Shown here one piece after another: positions 5,186 through 13,265 of a stretch of 46,480 nucleotides of DNA; the first letter of the stretch is position 1; each line of letters starts with the position of its first letter. The notes under the pieces are model-generated. The model saw only the letters and a program-made list of their open reading frames with translations, did not search any database and was not told the origin of the DNA. The DNA is from a virus, in IMG/VR virus record IMGVR_UViG_3300036781_000198, positions 1 through 46,480 of that record; one strand, 5' to 3'. A program made the translations under genes and the position numbers.

Positions 5186-7399
5186 TTAGAATGGTTTAGG
5201 TGCATCTGGGTCGGCGTCGTAGTTCATTTCAGATTGTCCAGGGCTTGCACCTCTGAGCGCAGCCCAGTAGCCGCGTACCGGTCTGCCGCTTACTTTCTTT
5301 ACGTGCTGAACGAATCCAATTTGTTTTAACGCCTTTGGTATAGCGTACTCATTTATTTTTACTTTGTTGTCTGTCTTCTTTTGCAGCTCCATTAAAAAAT
5401 CTGTGGTGTGCATGAAGTTACCCTGGCCCGCAGCGCAAGGCTTGTAATAGGTTAAGATTAAATTTTTCTCGGTGCTTGACAGCTCGTACATTTTATTGAT
5501 AGCGTCACGCTCGGCGCATTCCTCGGCGCTCAGTGTATAATCGAATCCAGAATGATATAAGGCATAAGCTTGCGCCCAGACATTCTTAATATCAATTTCG
5601 TAAATGTTAGCTTTGTAATTTCCGTAATTGTGATTAATGCTTTTCACGTTAAAGCATACCCAGCGCGTATTTTGATCGTCTGTTAAGAATTCGTCTTTAT
5701 TAGTGGAAGCCCAGAAGTTTACCCGGCGCGGGTTACTCTGGGCGTGGGCGTCGTAGCTGTGGCGTTGCTTAACAATTGACTTTGAAATAATAGCCTTCAG
5801 TTTGTTCACCTCGATATTTGAAAGTGCGGAAAGTTCTTCGAGGTTCCACATAAAATTCTCTGACAGTTGTATATCAGAATCTTTGCCGCCGTCCATTGCC
5901 GCCTCAGTATAGTAGGCTTTGAGTTCAGGCGGGCAAAGGAACCGTATAAAAGAGGTCTTACCTGTTTCCTGGTTCCCGCCTATCATTGTCATTACGATAC
6001 GGTTTTCTTTATGCTCGACTGAGCAGGCTATCGACCTTACGAGCGCTTTTTTAAATTGTATTCGCCAAAATTTTTGATTATCGGTAGTAACATAGTCGGC
6101 GAGCTCGGTTATATGGTCTACGCCATTGTCTGGCCAGGCTGGCAGGCTTTCAAAGTATGAAACGAAGGGGTTGTATTTCGCCACATAGTTAGAGCGCATT
6201 AAGCTTTTTATTTTGTCCAGCGGGAATTTAAACTGGGCGTACTGCAATTCCCTATTAATGGTATCTGAATTTAAATTCTCGTACTTGTCGGTACCCTTTT
6301 CCTTAAATTCCACTTGCTGCGAAACTTCATTTTTTATAATGTCGTAGCGCTTCTTAATGAACAATTCTATTTTATATATTTCCGGTTTGCTATCCAGGTT
6401 CCATTCATCTACCGCGTCACGCTTAACCTTTTCAAAGATACCCCTAACAGCGTCCTTACTTATAAGATGCTCGGCACACATTGAATTTATATCGCCGTCG
6501 TTGTATTTCCTCCCGGAAGAATTGACCTTGTAGGCAAAAGCAAAAATCTTTTTTATGCCCTCGCTGAACTCATCAGGCAGGTCGCTCGTTTTCTTGCTTA
6601 TGGCGAAGGTCCCGAAATCTAAATGATTCTTATAGGCGTAAGTAATTATTTTTGTTACCTCGTCAGTGCCTTTGTCTTCGTTGGTGAAATCAGATAAAAA
6701 TTTACCGGTGGTATATTCCTGACTAACCCCGCACTTGTTCAGGAAGAAAGCAAGGACCATTAAGTAATGGTGCCGGTTACCCTCGATGAAGCTTTCTTTT
6801 TTATTGTGAACATTCAGCACCCAGTTATATTTTTCCTCGTCCCCGTCGATAAGCGCAGAAGGTAGCGTCACGAAGGCGCAATCTGGGTTATGGTATAAGT
6901 CAGGGTCGTAGGATATGTAGCGAGGCCGTGAAACGTCTTTACATGACTTGTCAATTGTCAGGCCGTAGGTGGTAGAATAATATTTTTCAAGAAACAGGAA
7001 GCTTTCTAAATGCTTTAGCGGGTCAATGCTCACCACTACAGCGAGGCCCCTGCCGGTACATGAATGGAAAACGTACTCGGAATATTTATCGCTTGTTAAT
7101 TTCTCCCTGGTTTCCTGTAAATTTTCCAGCTTGTCAAAGTCAATAATAAGCTTCCCAGAATGAACCTTCAGCCCGTCGTTATTCCTTACCGAGAACGTCC
7201 CGGACCCGGCAAAGTACGGCAGCTTCGTCTTTAATGTTTCAATGGCTTTTGGCGTAGCCCCGTCTTTTATTTTTTGCTGTAACGCCTCTATTTTTTCTTT
7301 CCACTTTCCCGCACGTACGCATTCCAATATATCGGCCAGGTCGCAATCTGCGCCGTTCTGCGTTTCCTTAATATGCGGGTACATTGTTACTAAGCTCAT
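5186..7399 (-). CDS. replication primase/helicase (BT4734/VirE N-terminal domain plus virulence-associated-E ATPase)
   Basis: The product is 737 aa. Residues about 60-180 look like the BT4734-like/VirE N-terminal domain: GKLIIDFDKL, then SCTGRGLAVVVSIDP, then DVSRPRYISYDPDLYHNPD. These resemble the catalytic strands of archaeo-eukaryotic-type primases. The C-terminal half is a VirE-type ATPase, with Walker A GGNQETGKTS near residues 468-480 and a Walker B-like FMWNLEEL near 520. This two-domain form is typical of phage and mobile-element replication proteins in Bacteroidota. It is the only replicative primase or initiator candidate here. No DNA polymerase is present, so the host's is presumably used. 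It follows the HNH-like gene and is followed by a membrane micropeptide. Confidence 0.85.
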   Translation of the reverse strand: MSLVTMYPHIKETQNGADCDLADILECVRAGKWKEKIEALQQKIKDGATPKAIETLKTKLPYFAGSGTFSVRNNDGLKVHSGKLIIDFDKLENLQETREKLTSDKYSEYVFHSCTGRGLAVVVSIDPLKHLESFLFLEKYYSTTYGLTIDKSCKDVSRPRYISYDPDLYHNPDCAFVTLPSALIDGDEEKYNWVLNVHNKKESFIEGNRHHYLMVLAFFLNKCGVSQEYTTGKFLSDFTNEDKGTDEVTKIITYAYKNHLDFGTFAISKKTSDLPDEFSEGIKKIFAFAYKVNSSGRKYNDGDINSMCAEHLISKDAVRGIFEKVKRDAVDEWNLDSKPEIYKIELFIKKRYDIIKNEVSQQVEFKEKGTDKYENLNSDTINRELQYAQFKFPLDKIKSLMRSNYVAKYNPFVSYFESLPAWPDNGVDHITELADYVTTDNQKFWRIQFKKALVRSIACSVEHKENRIVMTMIGGNQETGKTSFIRFLCPPELKAYYTEAAMDGGKDSDIQLSENFMWNLEELSALSNIEVNKLKAIISKSIVKQRHSYDAHAQSNPRRVNFWASTNKDEFLTDDQNTRWVCFNVKSINHNYGNYKANIYEIDIKNVWAQAYALYHSGFDYTLSAEECAERDAINKMYELSSTEKNLILTYYKPCAAGQGNFMHTTDFLMELQKKTDNKVKINEYAIPKALKQIGFVQHVKKVSGRPVRGYWAALRGASPGQSEMNYDADPDAPKPF

Positions 7400-7488
7400 C
7401 TATAAAAAAATTTATTTAAACATTTCAAACAAAACCCGGTATAACCCGGTTAAAGTAAAGCCGAAAACTGGCCCTATAAAAAAAATTG

Positions 7489-7923
7489 CTAAAAAGGAAC
7501 CTCTGAATAATCCCGCTTGTGTTTTGCATACTTATATACATTCTCCCGCAGGGTAATTGCTTTTATATTTTTGTAAGTATATCCGTGGTCTTTACAGAAT
7601 GGCGGGCATCCCGGTATACATTCTTTGTCTCGGTCCATTTGCAGCGACTTTGCTGACGTCCCCTTCTTTCTCATATAGTCAGTATTGCCGACAAATCTTT
7701 TAAACTGCGCAAAGGTGAGGTCAAAGTATTTTTTCTTTCTGCGGGCGTTCCTTCTTTTGACTCCGAACGCATATTCTAACGGGTGGTTTTTTATATATAC
7801 TTTCTTGGCGCATGACATACAGATATTTCTTTTATGCCTGCTTTTCTTCATACAAAAAAGAGTTATGCAAATGCCTCTTTTTTTCTTCGCCTTCTGTGTA
7901 TCTGTTAACGTTGCTTTTGACAT
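7489..7923 (-). CDS. zinc-binding HNH-like protein
   Basis: The product is 144 aa from the ATG at 7923; the longer frame would need an ATT start. It has several cysteine pairs (CxxxxxxC near 18-25, CMSC near 35-38, C-x3-CPPFC near 103-110) and is extremely basic. The segment YFDLTFAQFKRFVG followed by LQMDRD and the late ITLRENVYKYAK matches the order seen in phage HNH-type nucleases. The HNH residues themselves are not clear-cut. A nuclease or zinc-ribbon DNA-binding role is likely. It lies between the SF2 helicase and primase genes. Confidence 0.5.
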   Translation of the reverse strand: MSKATLTDTQKAKKKRGICITLFCMKKSRHKRNICMSCAKKVYIKNHPLEYAFGVKRRNARRKKKYFDLTFAQFKRFVGNTDYMRKKGTSAKSLQMDRDKECIPGCPPFCKDHGYTYKNIKAITLRENVYKYAKHKRDYSEVPF

Positions 7924-7953
7924 AGGGGAAATCAATTTAATTAAAAAATGTTG

Positions 7954-9606
7954 TTATGCAAACTGCGCAGGGTCCTTTTTGTATAGTTCTGCGTTTTCCA
8001 GTATTTTAGGCATTAAAATATTTATTTCACTTTGCTTGTGCGACGCCTTTAATTTTTTATAGGCATGTTCTTCTATAACGTTAGCTTCCAGGTGCGAATT
8101 ATCCTTTATGAACGCCCAGATTTCAGCTTTCACCTTGACCCTGTTTTCCTGTGCCTCGGCAAGCTGCCTGCGGGTCCAGCCGTCGGTATATCCTTTTAAC
8201 TTTGCATATTCTTTTATCGCCTCGTCGCCTCGGCTCCATAGCTGACGCACTACCCAGCCCAGCTTATATTCTTTTATCTCCCGGTACTTTTCAAGTTCGG
8301 GTATGGTCATTTTATAGACCTCTTTTTTTAGTTCCTTTGGAATGTTCCCGGACTCGATTAACGTAAACTCACCGGTTAACAATTTCTTTTCTTCCTGAAC
8401 TGCCTTCGTCTGGCCGTGGTTACAGTACTGGCATATCATTGAGGAAACAGGTATCAGCGCCTTGCAATGTTCGCACTCCTTAATAGGGGCTACGCCTATG
8501 GTCCTGGTCACCCTGACAGGGTCCAGGTTCCATTCCCTTTCATCTTCCCACCTTCCGAGCCGCCAGATATTACCGCCCTGGTCAATGCCTATAAAATACT
8601 GCTTACCGATTTCGTCGCAGATTCTGCCGCCCCTTCCCATCATTTGGAGGAAAAGCGTAAGGCTCATTGTGACCCTGTTAATGATTACGCACTCGATAGT
8701 AGGCTCATCGTAGCCGGTGGTAGCTATACCGCAATTGCACAGGACCATGTAGCGCCCGGCGGCGAAGTCTTCAAATATCTTCTTTCTTATCTTCTTTGGG
8801 GTCTTGCCGTCGACGTGAATAGCCGGTATACCCCTACTGTTAAATTCTGCGGTTTGCTTTTTGGAGTGCTTAACGTTGATATTGAAGCATAGGGCCTTTT
8901 TGCCTTTGGCCAGCTTCAGATAATTATCTACCGTCCCGGCGTATAGTCCTGGCTTGTCAAAGACCTTGTATAAGTCACTTTCTTTATAATCGACCCCGAA
9001 GTCCGTTTCAGTTGTTTTAAGGTCACCTGGGTCAAATTCCGGGCCATAGCAGACCGCAGGGACTAGGTAACCTTCCCCAATAAGCTTGGTTATGGTGGTA
9101 GGGGTGACAATTTCTTCATAAATGTCGCATAACTGGCCTGTATAATCGGGGTAATCCTTTAGGAAAGCTTTGCCGGTCCTGTCTGGGGTTGCTGTGCATC
9201 CTATAACGATAGCGCCACGCCTTTTGTATTCTAACGCTATCTCGTCGAAGTCTCTTAAATGGGCTTCGTCAATTATCACGACCTTGACGTCTGGCAGCCT
9301 GCGGTTGACCAGGGTATCAATAGAGGCCAGGTATAAGTTTGAATAATGATCTATGTAGCCCGGAACTATCAGCGTAGGAAAGACCCCGAATTCATTAAGT
9401 TTTTTATTCGCCTGGTCAATCAGCTCGACACGGTTGCAAAGTATAAGGACCGGCCAGCCTGCGGCCAGACAGTCCTTTGTCATGTCTGCGAACATTACGG
9501 TTTTCCCGCCGCCGGTAGGCACGCAAAGAATTACATAATAAATTAACCTCTGAAAGCAGGCAGAAATTAATTGTTTGCCTAAAGCCTGGTAGTCCCGTAG
9601 CGTCAT
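7954..9606 (-). CDS. SF2 DEAH-box helicase with C-terminal zinc ribbon
   Basis: The product is 550 aa. Helicase motifs are in order: Walker A PTGGGKT (30-36), DEAH (113-116), TATP (138-141), and a motif VI of the form QMMGRGGR near 330. After the helicase core, a CEHC...CQYC zinc ribbon lies near 380-400. A charged helical tail follows. This is the SSL2/UvsW-like class, which remodels replication forks and recombination intermediates. The start ATG overlaps the stop of the preceding 48-aa membrane peptide by one base (TAATG). Motif VI has GRGGR where many relatives have GRxxR, so it fits. Confidence 0.9.
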   Translation of the reverse strand: MTLRDYQALGKQLISACFQRLIYYVILCVPTGGGKTVMFADMTKDCLAAGWPVLILCNRVELIDQANKKLNEFGVFPTLIVPGYIDHYSNLYLASIDTLVNRRLPDVKVVIIDEAHLRDFDEIALEYKRRGAIVIGCTATPDRTGKAFLKDYPDYTGQLCDIYEEIVTPTTITKLIGEGYLVPAVCYGPEFDPGDLKTTETDFGVDYKESDLYKVFDKPGLYAGTVDNYLKLAKGKKALCFNINVKHSKKQTAEFNSRGIPAIHVDGKTPKKIRKKIFEDFAAGRYMVLCNCGIATTGYDEPTIECVIINRVTMSLTLFLQMMGRGGRICDEIGKQYFIGIDQGGNIWRLGRWEDEREWNLDPVRVTRTIGVAPIKECEHCKALIPVSSMICQYCNHGQTKAVQEEKKLLTGEFTLIESGNIPKELKKEVYKMTIPELEKYREIKEYKLGWVVRQLWSRGDEAIKEYAKLKGYTDGWTRRQLAEAQENRVKVKAEIWAFIKDNSHLEANVIEEHAYKKLKASHKQSEINILMPKILENAELYKKDPAQFA

Positions 9607-9752
9607 TAATATAACTTTCTCAATTTCTTTTCTGCCTCATCTGCCATTAGGAACGCTACAATTATTAAAAATAACTTAAGGTCGTACCAAAAAAGGCAGG
9701 CAAATACCGGTACAATATAAAGGGCGAACCCCAAAAGTTTATATTTATTCAT
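9606..9752 (-). CDS. 48-aa membrane micropeptide
   Basis: The ORF starts MNKYKLLGFALYIVPVFACL. It has two hydrophobic stretches (about residues 5-21 and 25-36) and a charged helical tail (DEAEKKLRKLY). Its ATG overlaps the stop of the upstream 60-aa gene by one base, and its stop overlaps the helicase start by one base. Translational coupling on both sides makes it a very likely gene. The function is unknown. Confidence 0.7.
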   Translation of the reverse strand: MNKYKLLGFALYIVPVFACLFWYDLKLFLIIVAFLMADEAEKKLRKLY

Positions 9753-9934
9753 TATCTAAGATTTATTACCGGTCTGCGGTGCATGAACTGTTTAACAAAA
9801 ATTGCCCTGCGGGTACATGTACAAGAATTAAGGGTACGTTTATCAAATGGTACCTTGTGAATGTCGCAAGCGAGTGCGTGCAATTGCTCTGAAGCTTCAG
9901 AGTCTTTTGCGTATTGTGGTGTATCTATAGACAT
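9752..9934 (-). CDS. 60-aa unknown protein
   Basis: This is read from the ATG at 9934 (MSIDTPQYAKDSEASEQ). The same frame extends upstream, but that part only shadows the overlapping membrane-protein gene. Cys residues cluster (SCTC), and the C-terminal half is basic. It overlaps the end of the upstream membrane-protein gene by 10 bases. No family is recognised. Confidence 0.55.
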   Translation of the reverse strand: MSIDTPQYAKDSEASEQLHALACDIHKVPFDKRTLNSCTCTRRAIFVKQFMHRRPVINLR

Positions 9935-10329
9935 ATTATAAAAATAATTATTGAAATTGTCATGGAAATAATTTTGAAGATTAACATTAGCTCGCTTCCT
10001 TTTATAAGCGTGTCCATCCAGGCGGTACGGCCAACATAAAGCAGGGGTAACTTTCTTTTTATGTTCAGCCCCATATCGAAGCCCAGCCAGTAACAGGATA
10101 AAAACAAAGGCAGAAAGCAAAGCGAATGAAAATTTAAAATTGATATGTAGGAGCCAAATAATATTCTATTCGCCGCGTCGGCTGAGTGCCACAGGTGGGA
10201 ATTGTTAAGTATATGGCCGCCGTCGCGCTCTACGCATAAGAAAATAGTTAGCGCGGTCACTAAAAATAAAATCAAATTGCTTTCGCCTTGCGTAAGCGTA
10301 TGACTGTGGTTAAAGAGGTTATAGTACAT
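9925..10329 (-). CDS. membrane protein, about three transmembrane segments
   Basis: The product is 134 aa. The hydrophobic stretches are roughly residues 18-34, 57-86 and 113-134. The C-terminus ends in a very Ile-rich span. It belongs to the run of small membrane genes between the two helicases. It overlaps the upstream 27-aa micropeptide by 11 bases. The function is unknown; membrane proteins in phage early regions often alter host membranes or block competing phages. Confidence 0.6.
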   Translation of the reverse strand: MYYNLFNHSHTLTQGESNLILFLVTALTIFLCVERDGGHILNNSHLWHSADAANRILFGSYISILNFHSLCFLPLFLSCYWLGFDMGLNIKRKLPLLYVGRTAWMDTLIKGSELMLIFKIISMTISIIIFIICL

Positions 10330-10402
10330 AGGTTATATATAAGATTGCCAGCAATAGACCTATAGCCAGTTGCAACCAATCGGGTAACTCTGAATTTTTC
10401 AT
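10319..10402 (-). CDS. 27-aa membrane micropeptide
   Basis: It starts with ATG at 10402, overlapping the TGA of the upstream 72-aa gene as ATGA. The product begins MKNSELPDWLQLAIGLLL and is one transmembrane helix with a short polar N-terminus. It overlaps the next membrane gene by 11 bases. The coupling and amphipathic layout support it in spite of its size. Confidence 0.6.
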   Translation of the reverse strand: MKNSELPDWLQLAIGLLLAILYITYVL

Positions 10403-10617
10403 AATTTACGTTTAATTAATATTCTCCTTTTACGTGGCATTCCATTTTTATTTTTGGTTTGCTCTGTTAATGCTTTTGCTGTTTCTGCGAGCCTGTTAAT
10501 ATCGACATTTAATTTAAACTTAAAATTGTCTTTGAAGTATATTACCTCGCTGCCTACTTGCTTGACTTCGCCGTATGATAATTTCAGCTTGTCAACAATC
10601 CAGTTATAATTTTCCAT
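10399..10617 (-). CDS. small basic unknown protein
   Basis: The product is 72 aa. The N-terminal part is mixed alpha/beta (IVDKLKLSYGEVKQVGSEV), and the C-terminus is very basic (PRKRRILIKRKL), suggesting nucleic-acid contact. It overlaps the DUF4031-like gene by 14 bases and the micropeptide by 4. No family is recognised. Confidence 0.6.
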   Translation of the reverse strand: MENYNWIVDKLKLSYGEVKQVGSEVIYFKDNFKFKLNVDINRLAETAKALTEQTKNKNGMPRKRRILIKRKL

Positions 10618-10867
10618 TCTCTATTCTCGCTTTCATTATATCAGCGAACTCCCGCCATGTCACTAATTTTGCGCCTAACTCAATGGCTCTTTTATTCTTT
10701 GTTAAGCAAATATCAAAATGCTCTAGGTGCGTACCTGGGTGCTGAATCCATTTTCTTTTAACTCCAATTTTATCAGCCATTTCTAAAAGTTCTTGCGTGG
10801 TGTCTGCGACCATGTGGCACATAACCATATTACCAAACTTTGCGGCCATTGAATCGACGTATACCAT
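10604..10867 (-). CDS. DUF4031-like protein
   Basis: The product is 87 aa from the ATG at 10867 (MVYVDSMAAKFGN). A further upstream in-frame ATG is less likely because it lies inside the 29-aa micropeptide gene, whose stop is one base before this start. The pattern MVYVD, then MCHMVADTTQELLEMADKIGVKRKWIQ, then HFDICLTKNKRAIELGA, matches the DUF4031 family as I remember it. That family is widespread in phages and bacteria, with unknown activity. Conserved His, Asp and Lys residues suggest an enzyme. Confidence 0.7.
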   Translation of the reverse strand: MVYVDSMAAKFGNMVMCHMVADTTQELLEMADKIGVKRKWIQHPGTHLEHFDICLTKNKRAIELGAKLVTWREFADIMKARIENGKL

Positions 10868-10868
10868 G

Positions 10869-10958
10869 CTATTTAAAATTTTCCATGTACCAACAAAGCC
10901 AGAAAGCATAAAGGCAAATCAGCAAAACGAATATTGTTAAGGCTCTATACTTTTTCAT
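10869..10958 (-). CDS. 29-aa membrane micropeptide
   Basis: It begins MKKYRALTIFVLLICLYAF: a basic start and one hydrophobic helix. Its ATG overlaps the TGA of the Pif1-like helicase gene (ATGA). Its stop lies one base before the DUF4031-like start. That coupling makes translation likely. The function is unknown. Confidence 0.6.
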   Translation of the reverse strand: MKKYRALTIFVLLICLYAFWLCWYMENFK

Positions 10959-12244
10959 ATTTTGTGAAAGTCTAAAACATTCCTATTATAAATTAAGTCC
11001 TTCTGGTTAATGCGGCGTCTGAGTATAAGCCCCTCCATTGACGTACACCGTGACAGAGCTACGTACACCTGGCCATGAGCAAAGGCCCCACCTTCGCCCA
11101 GGTCAACGATAACCTTATCGAAGGTCTGACCCTGGCTTTTATGAATAGTAAGCGCATACGCTACCTTTATAGGGTACTGAATGAACCAGCCGGTTACTGC
11201 ATGCTTAATCCTATCTGTCTTTTCGTCGAAGGCGTAATCAATTGACTCGAAGGTAAAAGGGCTTAACGCAATATCTTCCCCGTTATCCATATTTATTAAA
11301 AGGTCCCCGTTGTCGGCTCGGCCCCCTAAAGTTCCTATGCTGCCATTCTGGAATCTGTTTTCCGGGTCATTGCGCATAGTCATTACACGGCAGCCAATTT
11401 TCAAATCAATAATAGGTTCTACCGGGCAATTCTTAGGATTAAAACTTCCTTTTATTTTTCCTTCAAGTCTGATTAGGTCCCCTTCCAGGCGGTCAATCAT
11501 TACGCTATTGACCTGGTTAGCGGTCTTGTTCGTGCTGCATAACATTATACCGTCGTTAGGCGTGAACTTTTCCTGGTCCCTGTAGCAAGTATTATTTAAC
11601 CTGTCAAGGTCGAACGGTGCCAGCCTGTTATTTTTTATATCGTTAAGCAGGTTAACAAAAATCGGGTCGGACTGCCTGAATACGTGCGTTAGTGCTATTG
11701 TTTGAAATTTATTGTTTTCCCAGCATTTAGCATGAAAGAAGAATTCAGATTTGTACCTGGCATAAATCATTTTCTTTTCTTCCGGGTCTACCAGCACCGG
11801 CGGGAGCTGGTCAAGGTCGCCGACCATAATAATTTTAAGCCCGGCAAACGGTTCTTTATTGGGCCAGTTCTTTTTAAAGAACCATTCTACTTGGTCCATG
11901 ATGTCAGCCCGGACCATTGAAATTTCATCTATAATTAAATACTTCGCACACTCTATAACAAGGCGCTTTGCTGCGTCGTTCTCATCTTCCCAGTTCAAAT
12001 ATTTAATGCCTGAAAAAGCAAGCGGCACAGTGGGGAAGTGAAAAAACCTGTGAATGGTTACCCCGCCAATATTTACCGCAGCTATACCGGTGGGCGCTAA
12101 AACTATACATTCGTGCTTATGCTCCATTATAAATTCACGAATCAATGTACTCTTACCGGTGCCTGCATTACCGGTTAATAAAATATGACCGGTGCGCGTC
12201 CGTAGCATTTCTTTTGCGTACTCTAAATTATTATTTGTTTGCAT
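10955..12244 (-). CDS. Pif1/RecD-like SF1 helicase
   Basis: The product is 429 aa from the ATG at 12244. It contains Walker A GNAGTGKS (25-32), motif Ia VLAPTGIAAVNIGGVTIHRF, motif II IIDEISM near 100, and motif III VGDLDQLPPV. At the C-terminus are the RecD/Pif1 signatures TIHKSQGQTFD and VYVALSRC. Pif1-type enzymes unwind DNA 5' to 3' and help with replication and recombination (family knowledge). It sits in the early operon controlled by the operator at 13225-13242. Confidence 0.92.
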   Translation of the reverse strand: MQTNNNLEYAKEMLRTRTGHILLTGNAGTGKSTLIREFIMEHKHECIVLAPTGIAAVNIGGVTIHRFFHFPTVPLAFSGIKYLNWEDENDAAKRLVIECAKYLIIDEISMVRADIMDQVEWFFKKNWPNKEPFAGLKIIMVGDLDQLPPVLVDPEEKKMIYARYKSEFFFHAKCWENNKFQTIALTHVFRQSDPIFVNLLNDIKNNRLAPFDLDRLNNTCYRDQEKFTPNDGIMLCSTNKTANQVNSVMIDRLEGDLIRLEGKIKGSFNPKNCPVEPIIDLKIGCRVMTMRNDPENRFQNGSIGTLGGRADNGDLLINMDNGEDIALSPFTFESIDYAFDEKTDRIKHAVTGWFIQYPIKVAYALTIHKSQGQTFDKVIVDLGEGGAFAHGQVYVALSRCTSMEGLILRRRINQKDLIYNRNVLDFHKI

Positions 12245-12254
12245 TTGCTTTTGA

Positions 12255-12602
12255 TTAACTAAATAAATTATCTGTATTCCTACCTTTTGCCAGCACTGGC
12301 ATAACCGGCTCTGTAACTTTTGGCGGCAGCTTCGCACCGACTGAGTCCCATACCCAGGGCGGCAGAAGATTAGGGTTAAACTGCTTTGCCTTCGCGTAGA
12401 AAAATTCTATAACCCTGACCTTTGTATAATCTTCATTGAATACTATATCTAAGTCGTCCAGCGTCCGGGTATCAACAATATGCTTGACATGAAAAATAAA
12501 CTTTTCCGGATCGTCGGTCAAGTCGATAACATTATATGTTATGTCGTCCTTGCTGTTAAAAAAGTCCCGCAGCATATCGCTGTACGCCTGGTCGATTTCC
12601 AT
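12255..12602 (-). CDS. unknown acidic protein
   Basis: The product is 115 aa. The N-terminal half is acidic (NVIDLTDDPEKFIF), and a Pro-rich segment follows (NLLPPWVWDSVGAKLPPKV). No domain is recognised. It lies between the 106-aa gene (3-base gap) and the helicase (10-base gap), so it is probably part of the same early transcript. Confidence 0.6.
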   Translation of the reverse strand: MEIDQAYSDMLRDFFNSKDDITYNVIDLTDDPEKFIFHVKHIVDTRTLDDLDIVFNEDYTKVRVIEFFYAKAKQFNPNLLPPWVWDSVGAKLPPKVTEPVMPVLAKGRNTDNLFS

Positions 12603-12605
12603 ACT

Positions 12606-12926
12606 TTAAAAAGTAGTAGGAACGAATGCCTTTGTTCTGTCGTCTTGCATAGGCTGAATTTCTTGTACCTTACGGAAGACAAAATTAAATTTTATACCTT
12701 GCTGCCTTAATGCGTTCTCGACTGCATTAAATAACGGGGCGCTTACCGGTATTTCGTCTGTGTGTGCTATCACAAATAAATTTAAGTGCTGAATATAAAA
12801 CACTTCATACACTACGCCCCTTTGTTGCGCAATGCGCGGGGACAATGAACCTATACAGGTGGCCAGTGAGTCGCCTATGTAGTCGGTAATCGTCATTAAT
12901 TCAACCGGGAATCTTTTACCTCGCAT
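12606..12926 (-). CDS. unknown protein
   Basis: The product is 106 aa. It looks like a compact alpha/beta protein with alternating hydrophobic strands (YEVFYIQHLNLFVIAHT) and a helix (LFNAVENALRQQ). No family is recognised. It sits 4 bases after the operator-proximal 93-aa gene. Confidence 0.6.
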   Translation of the reverse strand: MRGKRFPVELMTITDYIGDSLATCIGSLSPRIAQQRGVVYEVFYIQHLNLFVIAHTDEIPVSAPLFNAVENALRQQGIKFNFVFRKVQEIQPMQDDRTKAFVPTTF

Positions 12927-12930
12927 AATT

Positions 12931-13212
12931 TTAGTTTTTTACGTTTTTAAATACGCCTTGCTTATATATTAAGCCGTCGGCTACTACCCTCATTCGTTCA
13001 CTTCTGGAAAGGTGCATATAAAGCCCCTGCATATCCTTGCTTGCGCTCCAAGGGAAATTTTTATTTTGTTTGATTAAAACTTCCTCAAACTTCAGTAAGC
13101 AATCTAGCAAGTTCATTGACTTATACTTTCTGATTCTTAAGATATAAGCATCCAGCTTTTTATCTGCGTCTGCCCTTTTTCTTCTTTCGATAAATGCTTT
13201 TATGTAACTCAT
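12931..13212 (-). CDS. small basic unknown protein, first gene after operator O2
   Basis: The product is 93 aa from the ATG at 13212 (MSYIKAFIERRKRADADKK). It is helical and very basic. It is the first gene downstream of the promoter/operator at 13225-13252, so it heads the leftward operon carrying both helicases and the primase. A nucleic-acid-binding role is possible from charge alone. Confidence 0.65.
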   Translation of the reverse strand: MSYIKAFIERRKRADADKKLDAYILRIRKYKSMNLLDCLLKFEEVLIKQNKNFPWSASKDMQGLYMHLSRSERMRVVADGLIYKQGVFKNVKN

Positions 13213-13224
13213 GCTATAAAAGTA

Positions 13225-13252
13225 TATCAAAATATTTTGATAAGCAAATTTA
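13225..13252 (-). promoter_or_regulatory. promoter with palindromic phage operator O2
   Basis: The perfect palindrome TATCAAAATATTTTGATA lies at 13225-13242, 13 bp before the ATG at 13212. The minus-strand flank CTTATC...GATATACTTTT is shared with O1 over 27 bp. On the minus strand, TTTG (plus 13245-13248), a 20-nt spacer filled by the operator, then TACTTTTA makes a Bacteroidota-type promoter with the operator inside the spacer. An alternative -7 element, TAAATTTG, lies at plus 13245-13252, which would put the operator at the start site. Confidence 0.75.
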
Positions 13253-13265
13253 TTTTAAAAATATT

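Noticed and set aside
7400-7488. Hydrophobic frame before the primase gene (ends LYRVLFEMFK)
   Set aside because: It reads like a membrane span but has no ATG, GTG or TTG start after the previous stop in that frame.
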